In this document: positions 56,007 to 63,928 of the stretch, one piece after another
Layout of the letters: every line of letters starts with the position of its first letter
Position numbering within the stretch: the first letter of the stretch is position 1
Origin: Chryseobacterium oranimense
Lineage (GTDB): Bacteria > Bacteroidota > Bacteroidia > Flavobacteriales > Weeksellaceae
Direction of reading: 5' to 3'
DNA length: 64,000 bases
Assembly (NCBI RefSeq): GCF_900129755.1
Contig: NZ_FQWT01000005.1
Coordinates: 1-64,000, forward strand
Notes under the pieces: generated by a model
The model's input: the letters and a program-made list of their open reading frames with translations, nothing else
What the model was told of the DNA's origin: nothing
The model's database searches: none
Position numbers and translations under genes: made by a program

Positions 56007-56582
56007 ATGCACACAAAAGCATTCAACCCGGAAAACGCAGCGATACTTCTTATCGATCACCAAGTAGGAACAATGGCTTGGACACATTCCCACGACATTA
56101 ATTTGGTAAAACAAAATACCATTAAGCTTGCAAAAATTGCAAAAGCTCTTAATCTTCCTGTGATTTTGACATCCAGTATGGAAGACCAGATTCAGGGTCC
56201 GCTGATTCCTGAACTGCAGGAAATATTACCTGAAGCGTATGAAGCTCGGATCAAACGTCCTGGAATTGTAAACGCGATGCATCACGAAGGCTTCAATGAA
56301 GCAGTAAAAGCGTTAGGCAGAAAAAAACTTTTCGTAGCTGGCGTTACTACCGAAATTTGTGTTACTTTTCCGGTTTTACAGATGCTGGATGAAGGATATG
56401 ATGTGCAGGTTTCTGCAGACGCATCAGCTTCATATACCCAATATGGCGACAATCTGGCTTTGGAAAGAATGAGACAGGCAGGGGCAATTATTACGACAGT
56501 GGATCAGATCATCTCTGAATTGGCAATTGACTGGACCAGTCCTAACGGACAAAAACTGGTTGGAATTTTAAACTATCATTAA
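56007..56582 (+). CDS. Isochorismatase-like hydrolase
   Basis: A 191-aa protein of the YcaC/nicotinamidase-like group. The triad is conserved, with Asp in AILLIDHQVG, Lys in ARIKRPGI and Cys in VTTEICVTFPVLQ. It is cytoplasmic. The other isochorismatase-like protein (3059-3712) has substitutions at the first two of these positions. An FNR-type box lies at about -65. The pirin gene follows. Confidence 0.9.
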   Translation: MHTKAFNPENAAILLIDHQVGTMAWTHSHDINLVKQNTIKLAKIAKALNLPVILTSSMEDQIQGPLIPELQEILPEAYEARIKRPGIVNAMHHEGFNEAVKALGRKKLFVAGVTTEICVTFPVLQMLDEGYDVQVSADASASYTQYGDNLALERMRQAGAIITTVDQIISELAIDWTSPNGQKLVGILNYH

Positions 56583-56656
56583 AAATTAGTTTACAAAAGA
56601 AACATTCTTTCAGAAGTAAAGCGGTGTTTCTTTTTTTAATATTAAAAACCTACATT

Positions 56657-57385
56657 ATGAAAATCACCAGAGCTTCAGCAAAGCACACGTACGGAAATCA
56701 GACATTTCACGTCGAAATATTGTATCCCGGAACCAATCTCGAAAAAAATGATACGGGATTTTTAACCATTGGAAGAATTGATCATGCTTTATTTAAACCT
56801 CCAGGCCTGGTTCCGATGCATCCGCATCAGGATGACGAAATATTTTCCTACATCCGTTCCGGAAAGATGATTCATATGGACAGCACCGGCAAAAAAGAAC
56901 ATCTGAATAATTCTTATATGATGTTGATGAATGCAGGAAGCGGAATTTCACACGAAGAAAGTGCCGAAGAAGATGTGGAAATGCTCCAAATATTTATGCG
57001 GCCTTCTGAAAATGACTTATCGCCACTGGTTCAGTTTCATCAATTTGAAAATATTTTCAGTGAAAATACCTGGAGATTGGTCGCCGGAAATAGAGCTGAT
57101 TCACCATTAAAATTAAGAGTTGAAACTAATATTTTCGATATTAGGTTACAAGTGAATAAAGTTATAGAGATTCCCGAATGGAGTGAAAAAATCATCAATT
57201 TCATTTACTGTTTCAACGGAGAAATTAAAATCGGAAATGAAAGGATTGCGAAAGGTGATAGTATAATTTTTGAGGAAAGCCTTTCTATTGAAGCGATTGC
57301 AGAAAGTGATCTTGTATTATTTCAGATAAAAAAAGACGCTAAATACAGTGAGACGGGAATGTTCAGCGGAAATAAATTCCATTGA
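56657..57385 (+). CDS. Pirin-family protein
   Basis: A 242-aa protein from the ATG at 56657; the longer frame includes low-complexity upstream residues. It shows the pirin motif RIDHALFKPPGLVPMHPHQDDEIFSYIRSGKMIHMDS in parts, with the His and Glu metal residues (HPHQDDE). The second cupin half is at ~150-235. Pirins bind iron and some have quercetinase activity. It may be co-transcribed with the isochorismatase-like gene 74 bases upstream. Confidence 0.87.
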   Translation: MKITRASAKHTYGNQTFHVEILYPGTNLEKNDTGFLTIGRIDHALFKPPGLVPMHPHQDDEIFSYIRSGKMIHMDSTGKKEHLNNSYMMLMNAGSGISHEESAEEDVEMLQIFMRPSENDLSPLVQFHQFENIFSENTWRLVAGNRADSPLKLRVETNIFDIRLQVNKVIEIPEWSEKIINFIYCFNGEIKIGNERIAKGDSIIFEESLSIEAIAESDLVLFQIKKDAKYSETGMFSGNKFH

Positions 57386-57401
57386 TTTCATCTACAAATA
57401 G

Positions 57402-57429
57402 AAAAGCCTTTGAGATTCCAAAGGCTTTT
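57402..57429. terminator. Terminator between pirin and YceI genes
   Basis: Arms AAAAGCCTTTG / CAAAGGCTTTT with a 6-base loop, serving the two convergent genes. Confidence 0.85.
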
Positions 57430-57452
57430 CTATTGTTTGCAATTTGTTGCTT

Positions 57453-57965
57453 TTAAGCTTCTTTTACAAACTGTAATTCACCTGCCAATTTTACCTCATC
57501 GCTTACCATTACTCCTCCGCCTTCTAACGCTGCATGCCAAGTAAGTCCGAAATTTTTCCTGTTGATTTTTCCTTCAAAAGAAAATCCCGCTCTTGTATTT
57601 CCATAAGGATCAGCTTTGATTCCATTGAAATCTACATCAAGGGTAACTGGTTTTGTAATTCCGTTAATGGTAAGATTTCCTGTCACTTCGTTACTTAATG
57701 CTGATGCTTCGAAAATGATTGCAGGATAAACTTCCACGTTAAAAAAGTCAGCAGACTTCAGATGATTATCTCTGTCAGTATTGTACGTAGAGATAGAATC
57801 AGTCTGGATGGTTGCCATTGTTTTTACATTTGCAAAAGTATCGTCTTCCGCTTCCAGCTGCACATCAAAATTGGTAAAATTTCCTTTGACATTTGAAATC
57901 ATCATATGTCTTACTTTGAAAGTCAATTCACTGTGTGTAGGGTCTAAGTTCCATTTTGTTGCCAT
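57453..57965 (-). CDS. YceI-family protein (cytoplasmic form)
   Basis: A 170-aa protein without signal peptide, starting WNLDPTHSELTFKVRHMMISNVKG. The YceI domain goes on with SADFFNVEVYPAIIFEA, GNLTINGITKPVTLDVDF and FSFEGKINRKNFGLTWH. In contrast to the two periplasmic YceI proteins, it should stay in the cytoplasm. A -42 box of the TTGAT type lies upstream (58027-58040). Confidence 0.92.
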   Translation of the reverse strand: MATKWNLDPTHSELTFKVRHMMISNVKGNFTNFDVQLEAEDDTFANVKTMATIQTDSISTYNTDRDNHLKSADFFNVEVYPAIIFEASALSNEVTGNLTINGITKPVTLDVDFNGIKADPYGNTRAGFSFEGKINRKNFGLTWHAALEGGGVMVSDEVKLAGELQFVKEA

Positions 57966-58026
57966 TGTAATTATATTTAAATGTTATTTACACTGCAAAT
58001 TTATAGGGACCACTGAAACGAAATTG

Positions 58027-58040
58027 TTGATATTTGATAA
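58027..58040. promoter_or_regulatory. FNR-type box (variant) upstream of cytoplasmic YceI
   Basis: TTGATATTTGATAA, centred 42 bases from the start predicted from CAAATTTA at 57996-58003 (minus-strand -7 box). It also faces the Crp/Fnr gene at 58149. Confidence 0.55.
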
Positions 58041-58148
58041 TAAATATTGTATGTAAAACTAATTCAATTATTGAATTTAAAAAGCATTTTTAAAGACCAA
58101 ATAATTTTCATTAAATTCGTAAATCCAGAAATAAGTCTACTTATAAGT

Positions 58149-58739
58149 ATGAATATTAATCAAGACAGTTTTTTAATTCTTTTCAATTATATCGAAGCAC
58201 ACAGCTCTTCACCATTAACTCTTGAAGACAAAGAATTTATAAGAGAGTTGTTTGTTTACAAAAAAATCAGCAGAAAACAGTTTTTTCTGAAGCAGGGAGA
58301 AATCTGCAAATACTGTGGCTTTATCATTAACGGTTCAATGAAACAATATTCTGTGGACGACTTAGGCAAAGAAAATGTTATTAATCTTTATCTGGAAAAC
58401 TGGTGGGTTGCAGACCGTGAAAGTCTGCTAGGTTCAAAACCGACTATTTATAATATTGAAGCCTGTGAGGATACTGAAATATTGATGATTTCACAAGAAG
58501 GTATCAATGAAATGACAAAAGTTCCGGCTCTAAACGAACTGACAAAACGCCTGGATATGAATCATGGCATAGCGATGCAAAACCGCATCAATAATGCGAT
58601 AAGCCTTCCTGCAGCTGAACGTTACAATAATCTTTTTAAGACTCATCCTGCATTTTTGCAAAGATTTCCGCAGCATCTTATTGCATCCTATCTGGGAATT
58701 ACAAAAGAAACTTTGAGCCGTATCCGGAAACAAAAATAG
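58149..58739 (+). CDS. Crp/Fnr-family transcriptional regulator (copy 2)
   Basis: A 196-aa protein from the ATG at 58149. The sensor roll (LKQGEICKYCGFIINGSM) is followed by the helical link and the HTH LIASYLGITKETLSRIRK. It shares the E/S/R recognition residues with copies 1 and 3. No Fe-S or heme motif is visible. It is probably divergent from the YceI gene and may share its box. Confidence 0.92.
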   Translation: MNINQDSFLILFNYIEAHSSSPLTLEDKEFIRELFVYKKISRKQFFLKQGEICKYCGFIINGSMKQYSVDDLGKENVINLYLENWWVADRESLLGSKPTIYNIEACEDTEILMISQEGINEMTKVPALNELTKRLDMNHGIAMQNRINNAISLPAAERYNNLFKTHPAFLQRFPQHLIASYLGITKETLSRIRKQK

Positions 58740-58905
58740 ATTAGGATAAAAATTTCTCATTTATTAATTCTAAGGATAATACTGTCAGAATAAAGACCAA
58801 CAGAGTATTAGCCAAAATATTATTTTTCCAAATAGAATATCATCGCACGCCACATTGTTTGAAACAAAACTTCATGTCTTACATTAGCAATATAAATGTA
58901 GAAGT

Positions 58906-59333
58906 AAAAAGATATCCCTTACCGAGGATGAAGTGAAAGAGTTAGCTGTTTTCCTGGCATCACAGAAGGCTGTCAAGCACATGCCTGAAGGTGGCAGGAT
59001 CATCTCAATAGGGAGCAATATGGCAGAGAATGCAATTGGTCCTCAAACAACCTTGTATACTATGAGTAAATCTGCCTTACAAAGGTTTACCCGTGGTCTG
59101 GCCCGTGACTGGGTTCAAAAAAAATTACAGTTAATCTTGTGCAGCCAGGCCCAATCAACACGGATATGAATCCTGACAATACAGAATTTGCAGATTTTCT
59201 CAGAACCCGAATAGCTCTCGGAGAATATGGTAAAGCAAAGGACATAGCCAATGCGGTTGCATTTTTAGCTGGAGAAGACAGTGGTTTTATTACAGGAGCA
59301 TTTATTACAGTTGACGGTGGCTTTAACGCTTAA
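58906..59333 (+). pseudogene. SDR-family oxidoreductase remnant (frameshifted, N-terminus lost)
   Basis: The first frame encodes KAVKHMPEGGRIISIGSNMAE, then TLYTMSKSALQRFTRGLARDW, which includes the SDR catalytic Tyr-x-x-x-Lys-like region (YTMSK). At an eight-A run (59118-59125) the frame changes, and the second frame continues with VQPGPINTDMNPDN and ends with AFLAGEDSGFITGAFITVDGGF. The nucleotide-binding N-terminal half is missing. It is probably non-functional. Confidence 0.8.
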
Positions 59334-59400
59334 AATATGGAATTTCTTCCAGGTGCTTAAGCCCGGTAAATATCTGTAAGTAATCTAATCTTTAAACAGA

Positions 59401-59440
59401 AATAAAGAGGGTATCCATATTCATGAGTACCTTCTTTATT
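59401..59440. terminator. Bidirectional terminator
   Basis: Arms AATAAAGAGGGTA / TACCTTCTTTATT with one wobble pair and a 14-base loop, between the pseudogene and the convergent NTF2-like gene. Confidence 0.75.
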
Positions 59441-59462
59441 ATTTCTGTAAATTTATTTTTAC

Positions 59463-59819
59463 CTATTCTCCCACAGGTTCAATAAATGCATACAGATGTT
59501 TTACTTTTCCGTTTTCGGTCAGGAAAAAGTCCATACTGTTGAGCATCCCTTTTCCGGTCCGGATGTGTCCAAAAAGCCGGGCACTGTTCTGAAGCTGTTC
59601 TATAGGTTTTGCTTCAGAAAATTTATACGAAGGATCCTCGGCTATAAGTTTTCCTATAAAATCAGAAACAGCTTTCAAGCCATCAAGGATAATCTCCTTA
59701 TCATACATTTTAATATCATCTGCATAAACTTTTTTAAGAAGCTCTTCACGTTTTTTTTCGTCTTTTTCATTCCAGGCGGCAACGTGTATTTCTTGTAATT
59801 GGTCAAATAATTTTTCCAT
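59463..59819 (-). CDS. NTF2-like (SnoaL-type) protein
   Basis: A 118-aa protein of the NTF2-like fold, with LFDQLQEIHVAAWNEKDEKKR at the start and the block SARLFGHIRTGKGMLNSMDFFLTENGKVKHLYAFIEP in parts. No signal peptide. It follows the SDR gene by 53 bases and is likely co-transcribed. Similar proteins often bind or isomerise small molecules. A related gene occurs at 1792-2187. Confidence 0.8.
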   Translation of the reverse strand: MEKLFDQLQEIHVAAWNEKDEKKREELLKKVYADDIKMYDKEIILDGLKAVSDFIGKLIAEDPSYKFSEAKPIEQLQNSARLFGHIRTGKGMLNSMDFFLTENGKVKHLYAFIEPVGE

Positions 59820-59872
59820 TATATTTTATTTTTGTTTAAAAATTCTCCTATTGCTATTAGATCTGATGTTCT

Positions 59873-60598
59873 CTAAATAAGCCTTTGTCCTCCGTCCACA
59901 TGCACAGTTTCTCCAGTCATTATTTCATTGGTCATAAAAAATAAAATAGCCAATGCCACCTGGTCTGTCGTTGCTACGCGTTTCAATGGGAGCTTTTCTT
60001 TCATCGAATTTATAAATGCTTCCCTGCCTGATCCCAGAGACTTGGACAAAAGAGGTGAATCAGTAGTCCCGGGTGAGACCGTGTTTACACGACGTGGTGC
60101 AAGCTCAAGGGCAAGACCACGGGCCAGAGATTCTACTGCAGAAGATGCAGCGGCCAATATTGCAGTTCCCGGTCCTGGACGGTCTGCCAGCACACCGGAA
60201 GTGAAAGTGATTGATGCATCCTGTGAGAGCATTTCATCAAGCGAACGGATGATATACAATGCTCCCCAAATACGTTCATCGAAAGCTTTATGCAGATAAT
60301 CTATATCTGCCTCCAAAACTGTTCCGGCAACGAATGTACCCGCCAGAAGAACCAGGTGATCTACCTGCCTAACATCCGATAATGCAACCTTGATCGTTTC
60401 CTGTTTTGTAATATCGGCGGCCCTCCATTCAAATTCATTTTCTTTGGCTATCCGTTCAGTCTGATCAGGATTGAAACCTACAATCGTAACTATTGCTCCT
60501 TCCGCTTTTGCCTGTTTTGCCGTCGCAAGTCCGATACCTGAGCTTCCCCCGACAATCATTACATGTTTATCTTTCAAAATTCCGTTTGTTCTGATCAT
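59873..60598 (-). CDS. SDR-family oxidoreductase
   Basis: A 241-aa short-chain dehydrogenase. The nucleotide motif is VGGSSGIGLATAKQ. The serine (TFTSG) is present, but the expected YxxxK region reads AILAAASSAVESLARGLALE, so the catalytic Tyr/Lys are absent or shifted. Many short SDR-like proteins in this subfamily lack them. The end VNTVSPGTTDSPLL and TGETVHVDGGQRL are typical. Its promoter (minus TATCTTTG, 60646-60653) has an FNR-type box at -65. Confidence 0.88.
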   Translation of the reverse strand: MIRTNGILKDKHVMIVGGSSGIGLATAKQAKAEGAIVTIVGFNPDQTERIAKENEFEWRAADITKQETIKVALSDVRQVDHLVLLAGTFVAGTVLEADIDYLHKAFDERIWGALYIIRSLDEMLSQDASITFTSGVLADRPGPGTAILAAASSAVESLARGLALELAPRRVNTVSPGTTDSPLLSKSLGSGREAFINSMKEKLPLKRVATTDQVALAILFFMTNEIMTGETVHVDGGQRLI

Positions 60599-60699
60599 TT
60601 TATTTGGTTTAATATTAGTATATAATCCGGTGCTTTCTGATTAACCAAAGATATCCTGAATGAATCCGGCTTTACGATGAGATATGATAAAAAAAATTG

Positions 60700-60713
60700 T
60701 TGATCTACATCAA
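60700..60713. promoter_or_regulatory. FNR-type box between SDR and Crp/Fnr genes
   Basis: TTGAT-ctac-ATCAA is an exact FNR consensus, extended by one pair to 60699-60714. It is centred about 65 bases upstream of the predicted start of the SDR gene, and lies in front of the divergent Crp/Fnr gene (copy 3). Confidence 0.65.
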
Positions 60714-60880
60714 CATTTTCACATTCAATACTTTTCGTTATTTATCCCTCCGAAGACAGATTGTATTGGAGCTCTTACCTTCAAAAAGTACTGCACCAGC
60801 CACTAACGGTCGGTTTTCTCAGGCAATATATCCGAATTCTGATATTTCCTGATTACACCCCTTTTGTTTATCTTTACGAA

Positions 60881-61468
60881 ATGCTTACTGCGCTTTTAAA
60901 TTATCTGGACCAAAACACCACTATCCCACTCTCAGAGGAGGATGTTGAGTTGATGCGTAAGGCATTTATTCCCAGGAAGTTTAGAAAAAAGCAATTCCTG
61001 TTACAGGAAGGTGATGTATGTAAGTATATTTCTTTTGTTGTAAAAGGAGCCGTTCGTCAATACACGGTAGATGAGAAAGGGAATGAGCATGTGCTGAATC
61101 TTGCCATAGAAAATTGGTGGACCTCAGACAGGGAAAGCTACCATAGGTTAACACCGTCGATATATAATATTGATGCCTGGGAGGAAACCCAAGTACTGAT
61201 GCTTCCAAAGGCAGATGGCTGGTATGATAAAGTTAACTCTATTCCCGCTTTTTGTCAGTTACGGATAAAACTTGACGATGCCCATCATATGGCCATGCAA
61301 AGTAGACTGCATTCCTCCATCAACTATACTGCGGAATATCGATATGAAGAATTGCTGCGAAAGTATCCTGATTTCCTGAAACGGTTCCCACAGCACATCA
61401 TCGCTTCCTATTTAGGAATTACCAAGGAAACGCTTAGCCGAATCCGTAATCAATCTCTTAAAAAGTAA
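60881..61468 (+). CDS. Crp/Fnr-family transcriptional regulator (copy 3)
   Basis: A 195-aa protein from the ATG at 60881; the upstream in-frame extension is unlikely. The sensor roll (LQEGDVCKYISFVVKG) and the HTH (IIASYLGITKETLSRIRNQ) match the two other copies. It is divergent from the SDR gene and close to an exact FNR box. The signal is unknown. Confidence 0.92.
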   Translation: MLTALLNYLDQNTTIPLSEEDVELMRKAFIPRKFRKKQFLLQEGDVCKYISFVVKGAVRQYTVDEKGNEHVLNLAIENWWTSDRESYHRLTPSIYNIDAWEETQVLMLPKADGWYDKVNSIPAFCQLRIKLDDAHHMAMQSRLHSSINYTAEYRYEELLRKYPDFLKRFPQHIIASYLGITKETLSRIRNQSLKK

Positions 61469-61491
61469 AATAGCAGCCTTCTATAAAAAAC

Positions 61492-61509
61492 CGTTGATGT
61501 CTATCAACG
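61492..61509. terminator. Terminator after Crp/Fnr copy 3 (FNR-box-like)
   Basis: CGTTGAT-gtct-ATCAACG plus TTTTTATT. It also spells the FNR box TTGAT-n4-ATCAA at 61494-61507. The position after the gene and the T run favour a terminator, but a binding site is not excluded. Confidence 0.6.
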
Positions 61510-61661
61510 CTTTTTATTGTTTGTCGTTATTGATTTAAGTATTTTGTCACCTGATTTTATTTTTAATACTCTCATTTTCCTGAGGCTCTGAATGCAAAAA
61601 AAACTCTGGATTTTTACTATCAGAGGTTTTCCATTAGTATAAAAAATCATCTATTCTGTTA
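61510..61661. other. Spacer before the secreted repeat protein
   Basis: About 150 bases of AT-rich sequence downstream of two convergent genes. Nothing was recognised in it. Confidence 0.4.
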
Positions 61662-62915
61662 TTACCATTTGATTTTCGGCAGTACTTTTTTAATTTCTTT
61701 TCCTATATTATTTCCCGCTTTCCCCAGTTCATTTCCTACATTGGTAAATACCTTTACCACTTCATGATTTTTCCCCGGACCATACTGGATATCGTGAACT
61801 GTATTATTCCATGTTTTTACAATGTCATTATTAGGACCAAACTGGTTCTGAAGCTCGAGCCCAATTTTACTTAAGCCTTTTACAATATCATTATTTTTGC
61901 CAAAGCAGCCGGAATCACCTCCTACTCCATTGGTCAGACATTTATCAAGCTCTCTCGACATCAGCTGCCCGCCTGCACACCCTGCGAAAACATAGGGCTG
62001 CCCTCCGGAAGTTACGGCACACTGTACTACAATCTGGGCTTCTGTATTCAGATTAAGTTTGCCGGCCCCATAACACATGGCGGTATTCATAAAGTTCACC
62101 TGCCCATACTGCCCTTGCTGCTGTACACATGATAGCAGCCTCTGAAGCTCAGGATCGGAAGATTCTCCGGCTAAGCATAAAGGATATTTGCTGTAATCAT
62201 TCCCGTACTGTTTATAACATTTGAGCAGAGATGCAGATATTTTTCTTTCATTATTACCTCCCATGGTTCCTACCAGGCATAAAGCCTGTTCTTCCGGGGT
62301 TGACGCATTTTTCACACAGTTATAAATTTCGTTTTCTTTCTTTCCGGCCATATTCGCCACCATGCAGTCACCAAATTTCTGCTTGTCCAATGTTCCGTTA
62401 AAGTTCATCGACTGTTCATAACACCCTTTTGCGGTCTGTTCATTGGTGATCATCAGATTCCCATACGGGTTATTGGTGTCTACAATCTGTGTGGGCAAAG
62501 GCTGAAATCCATTGGCTGTCTGGACACCCACATTCTGGCTGTATACCGGCGGAACATAATTGATCATAGGATTCTGGGGCACCGGAACATCTGCATAGCC
62601 TATAACCCTGCTTCCCAGCATATAATCAAGCTCAATCACATTCCTGTTATAGTCCAGAAAAAAAGCTTTCTGGTATGGATTAGCTGCAGGCAGTCTCAGG
62701 TACATCATTCCGGAGGGATCACGAAAAGTCATTCCTCTGTTCATGGGATTCCCGTCCTGGATAGTCATTCCGTCACTGTACAGGGCAAAGCTCTGCCCAT
62801 GCGCCTGATCATAAATCCGGCCCATTAAAACAGGCTGGGAGTAAAGATATGTACACAGAGTGAGTAAGAAAATACTTACAAAAATCCTGAAGCTTTTTAA
62901 AGGTAGTGTTTTCAT
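61662..62915 (-). CDS. Secreted protein with cysteine-pair repeats
   Basis: A 417-aa protein with a signal peptide (LLTLCTYLYS, cut near YSQP). An N-terminal region binds aromatic-rich strands (GRIYDQAHGQSFALYSDGM). From about residue 160 to 345 there are six successive units with two cysteines each, such as CVKNASTPEEQALC and CYKQYGNDYSKYPLC. The C-terminus holds three short repeats of the form NNDIVK / NHEVVK. I do not recognise a family. It may be an extracellular structural or adhesive protein. It is monocistronic. Confidence 0.78.
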   Translation of the reverse strand: MKTLPLKSFRIFVSIFLLTLCTYLYSQPVLMGRIYDQAHGQSFALYSDGMTIQDGNPMNRGMTFRDPSGMMYLRLPAANPYQKAFFLDYNRNVIELDYMLGSRVIGYADVPVPQNPMINYVPPVYSQNVGVQTANGFQPLPTQIVDTNNPYGNLMITNEQTAKGCYEQSMNFNGTLDKQKFGDCMVANMAGKKENEIYNCVKNASTPEEQALCLVGTMGGNNERKISASLLKCYKQYGNDYSKYPLCLAGESSDPELQRLLSCVQQQGQYGQVNFMNTAMCYGAGKLNLNTEAQIVVQCAVTSGGQPYVFAGCAGGQLMSRELDKCLTNGVGGDSGCFGKNNDIVKGLSKIGLELQNQFGPNNDIVKTWNNTVHDIQYGPGKNHEVVKVFTNVGNELGKAGNNIGKEIKKVLPKIKW

Positions 62916-63037
62916 GGCTGTTTTCGTTTTATTAGGAATTATTTATTTCAACTGTAAAACTGGTCATAAGAACGAAACAAGTCAATTACACTTTTGGGTA
63001 CTATTTTCCCGATATTTGATAATTAATGCAAAAAAAA

Positions 63038-63066
63038 TCCTATCCCAGATATTTCTAAGGATAGGA
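63038..63066 (-). terminator. Terminator after ferritin-like gene
   Basis: Arms TCCTATCC / GGATAGGA with a 13-base loop and an A run (T run on the transcribed strand). Confidence 0.75.
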
Positions 63067-63090
63067 CTCACACCTAAATAATAAACTATG

Positions 63091-63903
63091 TTATACAATA
63101 AACAGCCCTGCGATGGCCTGAGCCTCACTACCTGTTAATATTTCATCATAAGCCGCAGATCCTGCCGCTGCTCCGAAAGCAGTTGCGGTATTGAATCCTG
63201 CCTGATTTACATTATCTTCTCCCGCGTACACAGGATCAGTGGCAGAAGGCATACTTCCTCCATTGGCCAATTCTATCCAGCCTTTATTCGCTCTCATTCT
63301 TCTTACCTGCGAAGCGTGTCTTGCCTCTACAGAATGAATCTGCAATGCTGCCTGTAAAACAGCACCGTTTGACATAACGTTTCCAGCTTGCCCTTTATAG
63401 GCACGGACACCGGTATCTTCAAAAGCCTGTGCAAGAATAAGAAACTGATTATAATCTGTAAAAGGCGTGAAACTTCCGCCAGCTGTGAAATCAAAATTTG
63501 GTTTTGCCCCGGGAGTTACTCCTAAAGATGTCAGTGTGCTTTTAAGGAATGATACGTGAGCCGATTCATGCTTTGAGATCTGCATGAAAACAGGCCGGTC
63601 TGAATTTGGAATAAGTCCGGCCGCAGCCAGTCCTATAGCATAATATTCATTTTCCAGATATTCCAGCACTAATGCCAGCTGTAAGGCATCGGTAAGAGCA
63701 TTTTTAAAAACATTTCCGGACGAATGGTCTGGTGTTTCTGCTTTAGCTGGTGTTGTCATCAGTGCTCCCAAACCTAATGGAACCGAAGCGACTGCAGCTT
63801 TTTTGCCGAATGCTGAAATATGGGTAAGAGTTTCTAATCTTGTTGCTTCTGTGGTAAAAAATTTATCATTAGAAAGCTTATCGAGTAATTTAAGAATGTT
63901 CAT
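63091..63903 (-). CDS. Ferritin-like-domain protein
   Basis: A 270-aa protein. A predicted signal/anchor-like segment (~residues 30-55, KKAAVASVPLGLGALMTTPAKA) precedes a four-helix ferritin-like domain with LVLEYLENEYYAIGLAA, KHESAHVSFLKSTL, AQAFEDTGVRAYKG and HSVEARHASQVRRMR. The Glu/His metal ligands (ExxH type) can be seen in the four helices. It belongs to a family found in tandem in many Flavobacteriia. Its role is unknown, possibly metal or stress related. Confidence 0.88.
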   Translation of the reverse strand: MNILKLLDKLSNDKFFTTEATRLETLTHISAFGKKAAVASVPLGLGALMTTPAKAETPDHSSGNVFKNALTDALQLALVLEYLENEYYAIGLAAAGLIPNSDRPVFMQISKHESAHVSFLKSTLTSLGVTPGAKPNFDFTAGGSFTPFTDYNQFLILAQAFEDTGVRAYKGQAGNVMSNGAVLQAALQIHSVEARHASQVRRMRANKGWIELANGGSMPSATDPVYAGEDNVNQAGFNTATAFGAAAGSAAYDEILTGSEAQAIAGLFIV

Positions 63904-63928
63904 AACTGTAGATTTTGAAAATGAATAA

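Noticed and set aside
61494..61507. FNR box downstream of Crp/Fnr copy 3 as a regulatory site
   Set aside because: It forms a terminator stem followed by a T run and no promoter starts next to it; kept only as an ambiguous terminator.
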